A stretch of DNA of 64,000 bases, taken from Thereva unica (lineage: Eukaryota; Arthropoda; Insecta; Diptera; Therevidae). The position numbers and the translations under genes are program-made. Of this stretch, positions 51,346 through 62,870 are shown piece by piece (positions within the stretch are counted from its first letter, which is position 1; each line of letters starts with the position of its first letter). The notes under the pieces were generated by a model that was not told the origin of the DNA, did no database searches, and worked only from the letters and a program-made list of their open reading frames with translations. The stretch covers positions 84,184,070 to 84,248,069 of the forward strand of contig OX465282.1 in the NCBI GenBank assembly GCA_949987705.1, in the 5' to 3' direction.

Positions 51346-51844
51346 CCAAAAGTGGTAAGTATCTTTTTGCTTAGGGCTGGACACTGACAGGTGTGTAACA
51401 CTTTCCTCTTCGTCTATATTCTGACAGCTTCTGCAAAAATCATAGATTTCGAGACCTAAGCGGGCCGCATGCGTCCCTATCAGACAGTGTCCGGTCAGCA
51501 CTCCCACTGTAACTGAGAGGTCAAGTCTACCGAGGCTCAGCAGTGAGATAGTCCGCCTGAGATCGTAAGAGGGCCAAGTCGTTTTGGCCAAGGTACATTT
51601 GTTAAGATCTCTCCAATGCTTTTCTGCTAATTGCATCGTGAGGTGTTTGCATCGGAGTTTAAAGGAGGCCCAACCCTTTCAGTTTCTGTGGGAATATTGA
51701 CAGCGTCTAGCATCTTAAAGTGCCCTCCTCTAATTCCGGTCCAAGATCCAGATTCTTTTATTCTGAGCGCTGCAATAGTCGCATTTTCCCTTGCCACAAG
51801 GTTCCAAGGAGGGAGGTATAACATAACGTTTGTTTAGGGCATCT
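51346..51844 (-). pseudogene. R1-like element, C-terminal part
   Basis: The minus-strand frames encode LNVMLYLPPWNLVARENATI then GPPLNSDANTSRCNLAEKHW, RRTISLLSLGRLDLSVTVG, the CCHC-like CRSCQNIDEEESVTHL and CQCPALSK. This is the C-terminal zinc region typical of R1-clade LINEs. It joins the part at 53289-53966 once the palindromic insertion is removed. Confidence 0.8.
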
Positions 51845-52266
51845 TAGTCCAGTCAAATTAGGGTTTCACCTCGGAATTTGAGGTAATAAGCTGAAAATTG
51901 GCATGAAGCTTTGTTTTGGCATTTTACATGATGTGTCAAAAGTCACATATAATCTCGTGTCCGCGTCTTGAGATATTAGAGGTCAAAGGTCACAAAAATC
52001 AGTTTTTCGCAAATATCTCGTAAATTATCGGCTTTACGCAAATTTTGGTTGAGTAAACTTTGTTCATTAGACAAATCTGCATAAAACTGTCTTGTACAGA
52101 ATTTACGTAGAATCAATAGTTTTGGAGATATGGGGCTGAGAAAACTCGAGCATCGTGCTGCATTCTTTTCCTCGCCACCTTGGAAGTAGAACTCAAGCAG
52201 CCTATTTGCATGGTATCCCCAGTAGGCCTAGTCCATAGGTTACAGGTTATGAAATAATTTTATTGA

Positions 52267-52401
52267 TTATCTTTCTAACTCTTCTATTTCCACTTCTTTC
52301 ATATTGCCATCTTCATCTGTAATCATCTCAGAAGAGAATAATGAAAGGTGGTCGGCGTTATGATCGTTCAATTCAGGGTTAATGGGTGTATCCTCGGACA
52401 T
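52267..52401 (-). CDS. Arm ORF of the palindromic element (left arm)
   Basis: 44 codons from the first ATG: an acidic peptide (MSEDTPINPELNDHNADHLS, ending in EVEIEELER). The open frame extends upstream without an ATG, so it could be the last exon of a longer protein. AATAAAATT follows the stop codon, suitable as a polyadenylation signal. No family is recognised. It is identical in protein to the right-arm copy. Confidence 0.4.
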   Translation of the reverse strand: MSEDTPINPELNDHNADHLSLFSSEMITDEDGNMKEVEIEELER

Positions 52402-52721
52402 TGAATTGAGACACGACGGGTCCCGACAAGAACCATACGCTACGGAACATAACAATTTCACTTTTCTGCATTTACTTGTCAAATTACAGTTTGACCTCGG
52501 AATGAGAGGTAATAAGCTGAAAGTTGGCATGAAGCTTTATTTTGGCTTTCTAAATGATGTGTCAAAAGTCTCATATAATCTCGTGTCCGCGTCTTGAGAT
52601 ATTAGAGGTCAAAGGTCACAAAAATCAGTTTTTCGCAAATATCTCGCTTTCTATGCTTTAAGTGAAATTGTTATGTTCCGTAGCGTATGGCTCTTGTCGG
52701 GACCCGTCGTGTCTCAATTCA

Positions 52722-52856
52722 ATGTCCGAGGATACACCCATTAACCCTGAGTTGAACGATCATAACGCCGACCACCTTTCATTATTCTCTTCTGAGATGA
52801 TTACAGATGAAGATGGCAATATGAAAGAAGTGGAAATAGAAGAGTTAGAGAGATAA
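52722..52856 (+). CDS. Arm ORF of the palindromic element (right arm)
   Basis: The mirror copy of the left-arm ORF, same 44-residue acidic peptide, with the frame open upstream to a GTG at 52662 and AATAAAATT after the stop. Because both arms keep the ORF unchanged, either the palindrome is young or the sequence is constrained. Function unknown. Confidence 0.4.
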   Translation: MSEDTPINPELNDHNADHLSLFSSEMITDEDGNMKEVEIEELER

Positions 52857-53288
52857 TCAATAAAATTATTTCATAACCTGTAACCTATGGACTAGGCCTA
52901 TTGGGGATACCATGCAAAAAGGCTGCTTGAGTTCTACTTCCAAGGTGGTGAGGAAAAGAATGCAGCACGATGCTCGAGTTTTCTCAGCCCCATATCTCCA
53001 AAACTATTGATTCTACGTAAATTCTGTACAAGACAGTTTTATGCAGATTTGTCTAATGAATAAAGTTTACTCAACCAAAATTTGCGTAAAGCCGATAATT
53101 TACGAGATATTTGCGAAAAACTGATTTTTGTGACCTTTGACCTCTAATATCTCAAGACGCGGACACGAGATTATATGTGACTTTTGACACATCATGTAAA
53201 ATGCCAAAACAAAGCTTCATGCCAATTTTCAGCTTATTACCTCAAATTCCGAGGTTGACCCCTTTTTTTGCCTTATTTGACTGGACTA

Positions 53289-53966
53289 TCTGTAGGTGTG
53301 GAGCGAAGTGCGCCTGTTTTGCACAACTTCGCACATCTTTGCACTTTCTGTAGTTTGTTTAGCACAGTGAACTTATTTAAGGTTGGCCACCATACTAAGA
53401 GTATAGGAGTATTGGACGGTCAATCGCTGTATAGATCCATCGTACTATGTTAGGGGAGAAGCCCCATTTCTTCCCTATGGAATTTTTACAAGCGAAAAGC
53501 GCTATGTTCGCTTTCTTAATGCGCTCTTCTGTGTTCTCATTTCAAAGGAGCTTTTTGTCCAGGGCTACTCCCTGATATTTGGCACTGTTAGTCAATTTGA
53601 GCCTTACATTGTTTGGCGGGGGAGGAATTCGGGGTGGGGTTTTATACCTCCTCGTGAAGAGAACTAATTCTGTTTTTTCAGGGTTAACGCTGGGTGGCAG
53701 CCCAGTTTAAAAGAGTTACTAACGCTGCCTTCATGAAATCACAGAGGACTTGTAGAAATTTTCCTTTTATGATGATAACAATGTCATCCGCGCACGCCAG
53801 TACATGATGTCCCACTGCCCCATGCGTCGCAGTTTACAGTCACGATCCATAGAAGTGGAAAACGTACTCCTCCTTGCGGGGTACCTCTGTTGATGGCTCT
53901 TCGGACCGAGCAGTCGCCAAGGTTTGAGCTCACGATCCTACCGGTGGTGCATATGGAAACGAACAA
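53289..53966 (-). pseudogene. R1-like element, reverse-transcriptase part
   Basis: On the minus strand: GRIVSSNLGDCSVRRAINRG, GTPQGGV followed by a PLLW box, CADDIVIIIKGKFLQVLCDF (the YADD-type box reads CADD), then VRWIYTAI and VWWPTLNK. These are R1-clade RT and thumb motifs. Several frameshifts are present, and it is 5'-truncated at about 53966. Confidence 0.75.
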
Positions 53967-54150
53967 ATATTTCCTTCAAAATAAAGTTACGCCTTTACCG
54001 AACGTTGATCCTTCCGATTCTTCTTTATGGATCTGAAACGTGGACACTGCTCAAACAAGAGGAAGCAGAAGCTCCAGGTCTCCCAAATGCTTGAGGCAGA
54101 TCCTCGATACGCCCCGAGCCGAATCTTCTGCAATTCTTCGACAGACTCCC
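53967..54150 (+). pseudogene. RTE-like C-terminal fragment
   Basis: In shifting frames: KLRLYRTLILPILLYGSETW and TLLKQEEAEA. It is probably the far side of the RTE copy interrupted at 51345 by the R1-like fragment. Confidence 0.6.
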
Positions 54151-56149
54151 TACAGCTTCTTCTTTATTGTTGTATTAAACACTAAATCAATTTTATTAGA
54201 ACCAATGTCCAAGAAGAAGTTTTACCGTACGATTGACACCTATTCAAGGTTTGAGAACGAGCTGCTTTCTTAGTTGTTTACTTACCAATTAGTCATAACG
54301 TCTAATAGTTTTGTAAGTCATAAAATAGACATTCGCTCATGCTGTGCCGAATGCGATTACTTTGTAATTATCTTTCATCAAGTTATTGATAAATGATTTG
54401 AATTTTTTCCCCTTTTTATTTTATCACCACTATTAAGCTTCACATAAAAACTATTCCAGTTGAATTTCGATGCTTGAAATGGCGAGTGAAAGGACAAATA
54501 TGGAGCCAGCGGCAATAATTCGCATATGGAACGCATAATTTCCATACTACGTCGCAATAAGCCAATGCACCAGAATCTACCGAAAGCAATGTTGACGTGA
54601 GTCAGTCTACCTTCGCCAGGTCCATTTATGGAGGAAATCGAACGAAGCGCGACAACTGATCTTCCATAATTATCATGCGGCGGTCGCCGATATTGCCCCC
54701 TCGGATTGGTCTGCATTGGACACTTGAGATGTTTTGCAAATTTCAAAACGAAAGTGCAGTTAAGGCATTCTCAGTTTTCTTTGGCGTGTTTCTTCTGCCT
54801 CATTTGCGCATCTTCATGCTTGACATAATCTTGCGTGTTTTAAATTACCGGTTCGGCATTCTTATCGGCTGCACATCAGCGTACCTGTCTGAGTGGTAAA
54901 TACAACCAGATCGTGGCTCACCTTTTCTCTTAATTATGGTTTGTCTTTCATGTCCGACGGTTATGCTTTCTGATCTTGGACTACGGTATTCCGGAATCTT
55001 AGGCCCAAATATAAACACTAGAAACAGTTAATGGCTGCTCCATCACCATTGCTCTCTCTTTTTCTCTCTCTCTGCGAATGGAGTGTTCTTTCAATTGAAA
55101 ATCAAGATGACTTGCATAGAACTCGGCTCGGTTCGCACATCTGGCGGTGACGGTTTACGCAAAAGTAAATTACCTGGGCGGATATGTAATTAGTTTGGCT
55201 TCCGACCGTAACATGGTTCAGGTAGGTGTATTTTATCGTTGCGATTAAAAACTCTTTGGTCAAGTTTCTACCGAAGACATTCTGCATTGTCGAGAATTCG
55301 TTTCTCGATTTGTGAGGAATTTATTTGTGGATATCATTTATTACTGTCGGCGAAAAGGTGTTTTAGGAATGAGAATGTTTCTACTGTATTTGGGGTGTTG
55401 ATGGTAATCAAATCTTGCGACGAATTTTTAGGTCATATCTGAATAATTTGAAAATTTATCATTGTTTGAAATATTACCTATGAATAAATTGATTTATAGC
55501 ACTGCAACGAATAAGTAATGATTCATGTGTTTAGTAAAGCTTGTAGTTTCTAGTTTGTGTACGCAGATGTCAATTAAAATAATATCTCGGATTGTCAACA
55601 TTTGTGTTTTGCGCAACAAAGAATGCGTAAACTAAGTCATCGTTAGTAATGGCATAGTAAAAAGCTTTGGTAAGTACCAAAGTAGAAATGCTTCTAGTTT
55701 TTGACGAGGCCCTACGAGTTACTTGTTAGTAAATGTGCGAAAAAATAGTCTGGAAAAAACTGCACCAGCATTTTTCTACTTGTAAATGCTAGAGAAAAAT
55801 TATTCTAGTATTTCGCTACAAGGAACTCAAGAGCAAATGATAGACAGAAACTATTCTACCACACTCCTACAATTAACTCGAGAGGACAAATTTGCGAGGA
55901 AAAGTTAGTGTAAAGCGATTTTAGATCTTTTTTATATAGTATTTAGCGATCCTACGAGGATAGTGCCTTCCACGAGAGATTGGCTAGTTTTCTACAAGGG
56001 CTAACTAGTATATTGTGAGTTAATGGCCAATTTGCGACTAGCACTCGTCAGTTTCTGACTAGATTCTCCCTATAAGACACTTGCAAAGTTAGCGTTACAC
56101 AATCTAACAAAGTCCTCACGAGCCTTCCTCGCCAGTTACTTGTTAGGGG
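54151..56149. other. No gene recognised
   Basis: A 2-kb stretch with only short ORFs (54378-54746 minus, 54675-54899 plus) and no recognisable domain. It contains a TCTCTCTTTTTCTCTCTCTC tract near 55055 and a CGAGTTACTTGTTAG / CCAGTTACTTGTTAG direct repeat at about 55717 and 56130. Confidence 0.5.
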
Positions 56150-56275
56150 TCGTTCATAAATTACATGAGGCGACCACCCCTCCCCCTTGGTGAGACGTCA
56201 TGAGATTTGGCTCGACTCCCTCCCCCTCCCCCCTTATCTCACGTGAGATTTTTCAGATTTCAAAAATCTAGGATT
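56150..56275 (-). repeat. Terminal-like repeat, inverted match to 47940-48030
   Basis: It starts GGGGTCGTTCATAAATTACA, has C-rich stretches, and continues with TGAGATTTGGCTCGAC and TCACGTGAGATTTTTCAG. The GGGTCGTTCATAAATTA start looks like the end of a DNA transposon common in insects; no partner end was identified within reach. Confidence 0.5.
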
Positions 56276-56339
56276 TAATACTAAAAATACGTATTTACGG
56301 GCATAACAAGATTTAATTAAAGATAACTGATAATTATCT

Positions 56340-56990
56340 GCGGTAAGACCTATGGGGTGCGACAGCGAGGGAAACCCAACCTTCGCTGGAAGGATGCCAT
56401 AGACCAGGAGCGCGTTCAAAAACGTCACTATAGTAAACCACGAGGTAAGCTGTGGTTATGCTACATCACTTCACTTAACCATGAAAGTTTATGTTTAACC
56501 TATGTTGGTTTTTGTGGTTAACTACGTGGTAAAGAAAATTTAAAATTTTTTTCCATAAAATAGTGTCGGCTATTTGCCTCAATTATTTCCAATAATTATA
56601 TATTTAAAATAATCTCACAAATCCCACTTTGATTTGTTCATTATTAACATTAAAACAAATGTCAAAAAATTGTTTTTATTCTTCTTCTTCTTAACTATCG
56701 CTAACCATGCTCCCGAGCATGGTTAAAATTTAACTACACCATGGTTAACCACGGGAGTTTTTGAACGCCAAAAAGTTATGCTCGTGGTTATATTGTAGTT
56801 AACCACGGAGTTTTTGAACGACAAAAGTTTACCATAGTTAACCATAGTAAGGTTTTTGAACGCGCTCCAGGACGCTCAGAGCTTAGGGATGCAAAACTGG
56901 ATGACATCGGCTCAGAATCGAGAATGGTCGAGAGAACCGCTTGTAATGGACGCACAGGTACCTAAACGTGAGCAGTCACACTCGACAATA
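56340..56990 (+). pseudogene. RTE-like 3' tail interrupted by a MITE
   Basis: Before the MITE: GVRQRGKPNLRWKDAIDQ. After it: DAQSLGMQNWMTSAQNREW. These join across the insertion into the typical RTE C-terminus (RGRP..RW.D.ID.D...LG..NW...A.NR..WR). Confidence 0.7.
56408..56867. mobile_element. MITE with GAGCGCGTTCAAAAAC termini and CAG duplication
   Basis: Both ends begin GAGCGCGTTCAAAAAC in inverted orientation. CAG lies on both sides (56405-56407 and 56868-56870), and removal restores the RTE frame AIDQ-DAQ. TAACCACG/GTGGTTA motifs recur inside both ends. It has no coding capacity. The 3-bp duplication fits a Harbinger- or ISL2EU-related MITE, but the class is uncertain. Confidence 0.85.
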
Positions 56991-57220
56991 TTTTTATTAC
57001 GCTAAAATTCGGTGAATGCCCATCATGTAGTTCTATATTCTAATGACCTTTTCGCAGGTCGGTGTTACTTGGCTCGTCGTACGACGCAGCATTCGTCGAG
57101 TCGCGCGTTTGGCTGGCCGGTGGCAACTAAGCAATCGAGGGGCTACTGTGATACTTTCTGGCGTCCGCATAAAAACGTTTGGCCTCTTTCACACACATGT
57201 CGAAGGCAGGCGTCTTATGC

Positions 57221-57612
57221 TGTAAACATGCTAAGGGCGACAGACGAATCCCTTTGCTCAGCGACTGTCTAAAACGAATAGAACACACCGCTTTTGTATG
57301 AAGTTGCACAATCTGCAGACCACTGCGATAACTACACCGCCGAGCTCGGCGACCGAATCAATCTAAGTTCTATTTCGTAGCCGTCACCTGTCAAAGTTGC
57401 ATGTGCGCTGTGGCATGGGTTGGTGATGCTATTGTTGCGTGCTCCTGCGTGCGTGAGCAGCATACTCGGCCCTGCAGGATGGTTATTCCGGAGTGTGTTT
57501 TTAATTCGTGTCGCCGTCGCTCTTAGTGTGTGCTCACAACAAATTTCGTCGGGCCATTCGATGTGGCCAAGGAAAATAGTTTCGTTGTCGCCCTTAGTAT
57601 GTTTACAGAGTT
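57221..57612. repeat. Candidate MITE with TGTAAACATGCTAAGGGCGA termini
   Basis: CTGTAAACATGCTAAGGGCG on the left is matched by CTGTAAACATACTAAGGGCG reversed from the right; a third related motif (CGTCGCTCTTAGTGTG) lies near 57515. There is no ORF of note. Borders are not fixed by a target duplication. Confidence 0.5.
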
Positions 57613-57794
57613 ATGCATTTTGTTCCGCTCGGACTACCAGCTGACGGATTAAAGAAGGAGAAACCTTTAAAAATCGTGAAAAAACATCACGAATTTTTCA
57701 AACGTACTTTTTTGACGGGGAATTCTTTTTTTTATTTAATACAAATTTTGTTTTGAATAAAAAATATTTAGTTTCTTGAGTAAAAAATTAAATT

Positions 57795-59795
57795 AGTTGG
57801 GATGTGGGTTTGACCCCTTCGGTCCACACGATTAACTTCCCAGTATGATGAACGAAGATGGAATAAACTGACTTCTTACAAAATAGTTATACGTTTCGCA
57901 CTGGTGGAAAATTGGCTAGTATCAGAACTGATGACAAAGCAATCCCGAGAGAAGCTAGTTCAAATAACTATAATAGTAGTAAATCCGCAAGATTTTCTAG
58001 AGAATTAGTTTTTCCTGAACGTTAGCAAACAAACATGTCCTCCGCATTTCGTTCGATGCACTAAAGCGGGTGTTCAAATTCGTATTGAGCGTGTTGAAGC
58101 GCTGTTGACAAACTGAGAAGCGAATGACTTCATTTGGAAATTGCAAAGCTTTCCGGAGATATTAGCAAAACTGTAACTGTTAAGTACTTGTCAGACTTGA
58201 CCAAAAAGAACAAATTTGGCGGTAACTACCGGAAATCCCGGGATGAACCGCAATTTCCTGAAACTGTATCACGTGTAGAAAACAATTCCCCGTCCAAAAG
58301 TGCTAATCCAAGGTTTGAAAAATTCGCGCTGTTTGTAAAGGGTAACGAAATTTTTGCATGATTTTGAAAGGTTGGCGGATTTTGACAAGTGATGTTTTGT
58401 TCGAAGGCTATCGCTGTGCAGAACCCAGAAAAGATCACTTCATTTAGAAGGGGTCTCATTCCATCGAGTTTATTAGATATTAGCAAAACTTGTCAATTTA
58501 AGGTCTTTCTGACAATTAGCCGAAGTTTTTCTATTTATACAAAAAAGGCCCGACCGAATATTATAAAAAAATTTTCTGAGCATATCTACGTTAATATTCT
58601 TTTTTCGGTACCTCAATGAAGTCGATATAGTTTTTAGGTCGTGCGGTTTCATGCAGGTACAAAAATCATAAACGTCGTTTAAACAAAAAAACGCTTCGAC
58701 CAAATTTTATGAAAATCTTTTCAGATCATATTTTGGTTAATACTCTTCGAACGGCACGTCAACTAAGTCGATATCTTTTATAGTTCGCGCGATATCGTGC
58801 AGGTACAAAAATCACTTATGTCATTTAAACCAAAAAACCGCTGGACCGAATATTATAAAAATCTTTTCAGATTATATTGTCGCTAATACGCTTCGAACGG
58901 CATCTCAAGTAAGTCAATATCTTTCGTGGTTCGGGCGATATCGTACAGGTACAAAAATGACTTACGCCGCTTAAACAAAAAAAAACGGCTCGAACGAATT
59001 TTATGAAAAACTTTTCAGATCATATTTCAGTTAATACGCTTCGAACGACACCTCGACGAAGTCGATATCTTTTTTGGTTCGCGCGATATCGTGCAGGAAA
59101 AAATGACCACATACGTACGCACACACACACACATACTTCCTCCCAATTTTTTGCTTAAAATGCTCCTGGGACCTTGAAAGATGAAAATACGTCGAAAATT
59201 TCGATTTCGATTTTCGGACCGATTACAATAACTTCCTATACTGGGAAGTTAAAAGTCTTATTTCAAAAAAGACCTATCTTGGTCAAAAAGTATAAGAATT
59301 GAGCGAAGAAATACAATTGCTTGGCTCAAGAATTTCTAGTGTCTTACTCTGAGACAGCATTCTCATGTTAAGACTGAAAAATGTTTCTACTCAAGACAAC
59401 GAAACGAAGACTATGGAATTGCTGGAATCAAGACAATTTTTCTATCAGTGTAGTTTTGCTAATATCTCCGGAAAGCTTTCGAGTTTCCCAATTAAGTCAT
59501 TCACTTCCCTGTTTATCAGCGGCGCACCACCACACTTCGTAGCGAAGGAAGTACGAAGGAAATGTTTGTTTTCTTTCGTTCAGGAAAAACAAATTCTCTA
59601 GAAAAATCTTATGGATTTACCACTATTACAGTTATTTGAACTAGCATCTCTCAGGACTACTTTGTCACCAGTCAATTTCCCGCTAGTGCGAAAAGTATTA
59701 CTATTTTGTAAGAAGTGAGTTTATTCCGTCTACGTTCATCATACTGAGAAGTTGATCGTGTGGACCGACGGGGTCAAACCCACCTTCATTTAGTT
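57795..59795. mobile_element. Long-TIR element with internal 147-bp tandem array (copy 1)
   Basis: Inverted arms at 57795-58180 and 59420-59795 share GGTGGGTTTGACCCC-like ends, CAGTATGATGAACG, TTCTTACAAAATAGT and GGAGATATTAGCAAAAC. Between them is a tandem array (about 58480-59100) and a short CACACACACA tract. No intact gene is visible. The borders are approximate. Confidence 0.75.
58480..59105 (+). repeat. Tandem array, about 147-bp unit, four copies
   Basis: Each unit carries TTTTCAGATCATATTT, CTTCGAACGGCACCTC, AGTCGATATCTTTT, TTCGCGCGATATCGTGCAGG and a poly-A-containing AAACAAAAAAACG. TTTTCAG starts fall at about 58717, 58864 and 59013, with a degenerate first unit near 58568. The last unit is truncated after CGTGCAGG. 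Confidence 0.8.
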
Positions 59796-59799
59796 GTAT

Positions 59800-61552
59800 T
59801 TGGAGGTGATCACTGTAACATTTGGTGGTGACAGGCTTACAAACAGGATTGTTTTGCAAGTGATATTTGCTCAGTGATATTGGAGCGCAAAATATACGTG
59901 AGTTAAGTATCTGATATTCCTTACATCGAATTTTCCTATGATGAAATTTGAATTGTATTTAAACATATATATGTATATATGGTGAGAATTGAGATTATAG
60001 CCGTCCGTCCGTAATATCAACCAGTATACTACTCAGTGAAAAAGGGTAAGTTCAAGTGCTTACGCTGTGATTAACAGTGCTGTGTTCGATTGGGCGATAG
60101 GCACACAATTTCCGCCAGGTTTTCAAGCTTTAGCTACTTCAAAATAGATAGGTTTTTGCTTTCTATACACTGTACTGCACTTCTTTCAAAATATTCATTG
60201 TACTATGATTTATCAATTGAGTTAAAATATTATGATCCTTACTTCTTCATATTTTAGATTGTAACATAAGACACGAGAAAATGAAGAAAAAAAGTACAAT
60301 AATAAAGAACATATAGGTACACATAAGTATCTACGCGAGGTTTCACTTCTGTCTTGTGTTCGTTAATGCACGATCATACTTTTTTTAGAACTTTTTTATC
60401 TGAAGGCGTGTTCTCAACTAAATAGTTGATCAACTCTAGGTTCTCACAGATTTTGTTCAAGTTTTCTGGAGCAACTTTAATCGCTCAACTAAATTTGAAT
60501 CGTGTGAAGCTTATGTTGGCGATTTTGTATGCTTTAAGTAAATCTAGAAGGAAAATTACTTAAGTTCATTTTTTCCAATGAACCAAGTTAATACATTTTT
60601 TTTTATTTTCACGGCAAATCAAAAACCTTGTAAATTATTACTAATTTTTTATTTTGTATACAAAATATTTCGTTTCAACGAGAGTATTTTTAAATCGAAA
60701 TTCTCTGAGTTAGATCACTTTTTTATTAATAGGAAATCTCCGCTAAAATATCTATGATTTATATTTACAAACAGATCAACCTGAATTCAAGTGCAAAATG
60801 TCAGAATATATCTCTCAAATTCTGTGATGCATGCCACCTAATTTTCATAAAAAATTGTAGCTGTGAGCCAAATGTACTGGCAATTTACAATCTGCTTGCT
60901 TACCCTCCACGATCGGCGATCGGTATCGTTGCAGAATTTATCTAAATCTAAATTTAACACACGATTTACTCAGGCCGATCTAAAGATCTTACTTTGTCGG
61001 CTAACATGGGATGCAGAGCCGTTTTCACATTTTTCCTTTTCGTTTTGTAAATAACCGCGAGATTTCAGCATCCCATATTTTATGGAACATAAAAATTTCT
61101 TTTTAAAAAGGGCGTGGCTGATGTAAAAGAATGTGAAAATTGAACGAGCCAGAAATGCTTTTTGATTAGCAGGTATTGGACGTAAACATTGATTAGTGTA
61201 TTTTAGTGAATTTTTTTGGGAATCAGCTTTGGGAAAATGCTATAAGGAGTTTATGTTAACATGGATTTTTATGTTTAAAATGTCAAAAGTAAAACTAGAT
61301 TTAAATTTGATTAAACCTTTTTAAAATAAGCAAACTTTACAATGATCAGACAGCGTGTCAAGGTTTTGCTACCCACGTGAAATGGAGAGCATTTAGAGCG
61401 TTTTAATTTTACACTTTCATTTAAAAAACCAATGAAATATCGAAATATCCCCTTGTTTTTTGTCGGTAGATCATTTTCGAAATCTCTTAATTTGTAGAAT
61501 ATTATTGCATCATCTTTTTCTTTTTATGCTTTTTTACGATAAAACCAAGTTT
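59800..61552. other. No gene recognised
   Basis: AT-rich stretch with only short ORFs. No element termini were identified with confidence. Confidence 0.5.
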
Positions 61553-61795
61553 AGGAGTCACCCTTTGTACTACCAGTCTGTCATGTCGTTAAGGTCATGG
61601 TGCAATGTCTAGTATAACATGCCTGGTTTGAAAGAGAGAGGAGAATAGGATGGGTTAGGGGGTCTGGGAGATGCTCAAGGAAGTGTCGACGAATCTTACG
61701 TTTGAGCTCTAGCGTGTTGTTCGAGTTCGGAAATACTGACGGCGGGAGATTATTCCACAGTCGAGTTGTTCTATTTATAAACGAATTTCTAGACT
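61553..61795 (-). pseudogene. Short 3' end of non-LTR family A, minus strand
   Basis: On the minus strand it encodes NSFINRTTRLWNNLPPSVFP and LKRKIRRHFLEHLPDP, followed by the family 3' UTR with GACATGACAGACTGGTAGTA-like sequence. Its 5' truncation point lies at nearly the same place in the element as that of 2612-2895. Confidence 0.75.
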
Positions 61796-62870
61796 GTATT
61801 ATGCGCGAATGACTTAATTTGGAAATTCTAAAGATTTCCGGAGATATTAGCAAAACTATTCAATGTAAGGTACTTGTCAGACTTGACAAAAAAAAATTTT
61901 TTTGGTAGCTTCTGGAAATCCCGAGATGAACCGCAATTTCCTGAAACTCTAGGACGTAGAAAACAATTCTCCCTCAAAAAAGTGCTCATCCAAGGTTTGA
62001 AAAATTCGTAATGTTGGTAAAAGGTGATGTAATTTGTGCACGATTTTTAAAGGTTGTCGGATTTTGACAACTGATATTTTGTTGGAAAGCTATCTTTGTG
62101 CAGAATCCAAAAAAATCACTTCGTTTAGAACGGATCTCATTTCATCAAGTTAATTAGATATTACCAAGATTTATACATTTAAGGTCTTTCTGACACTTAG
62201 CCGAAGTTTTTCCATTTAAACAAGAAAGCCCGACCGAATTTTATGAAATTTTTTTTAGAGCATTTTTTCGTTAATATTACTCTTTCGGCACCTCAAAGAA
62301 GTCGATACAGTTTTTGGTTCGCGCGGTATCGTGTAGGTACAAAACATCGAATCACGAACATCGATTAAACAAAAAAACGCTTCGACCGAATTTTATGAAA
62401 AGCTTTTCAGATCATATTTTCGTTAATATTCTTCGAACGGCACCTCAGCTTAGCCGATATCTTTTATGGTTCGCGTGATATCGCGCAGGTATAAAAATCA
62501 CTTATGTTGTTTAAACAAAAAACGGCCCGACATAATTTTATAAAAATCTTTTGATACTATATTTTCGTTATAACGCCTCGAACTACACCTCAAGTAAGTC
62601 GATACCTTTTGTGATTCGGGCGATATCGTGCAGGTACAAAAATCACTTAAGCCGTTAATACGCTTCGAACGACACTTCGAAGTCGTTATCTTTTTTGGAT
62701 CGCGCGAAATCGTACAGGAAAAAATGACCACATGCGTACGCACACACACACACATACTTCCTCTCAAATGTTTGCTTAAAATGGAATTGGGATCTTGAAA
62801 AATGAAAATACGTTTAAAATTTCGATTTCGATTTTCGTACCGATTGCAATAACTTCCCTATACTAGGGAG
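61796..62870 (+). mobile_element. 147-bp-array element, copy 2 (partial)
   Basis: Collinear with 58110-59245: GCGAATGACTTAATTTGG, GGAGATATTAGCAAAAC, four units of the 147-base repeat (about 62190-62720, the last shortened), the ACGCACACACACACAC tract, and the end AACTTCCCTATACTAGGGAG. The inverted arms of copy 1 are missing: the left side is cut by the LINE fragment at 61795. Confidence 0.75.

Larger units (their letters stand above)
51845..53288. mobile_element. Near-perfect palindromic TIR element with TCT duplication
   Basis: The element is 1444 bases. Arms of about 620 bases (51845-52468 and 52662-53288) are inverted copies differing at only a few scattered positions plus a small indel near the tips. 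Both tips begin TAGTCCAGTCAAAT. TCT lies on each side (51842-51844 and 53289-53291), and removing the element plus one copy restores the R1 frame STPTD-ALN. The 190-base centre contains a third, partial copy of the outer arm (52495-52650 resembles 51855-52020). Each arm holds the same 44-codon ORF. The superfamily is not clear to me. Confidence 0.9.

Noticed and set aside
52662..52724. N-terminal extension of the right-arm ORF from GTG
   Set aside because: The initiator would be GTG; the first ATG is at 52722. The extension may be exon sequence but cannot be shown.
57012..57309. Overlapping ORFs of 60-86 codons on both strands
   Set aside because: No domain, no codon signal, and they overlap a candidate MITE; they look like chance frames in a less AT-rich stretch.
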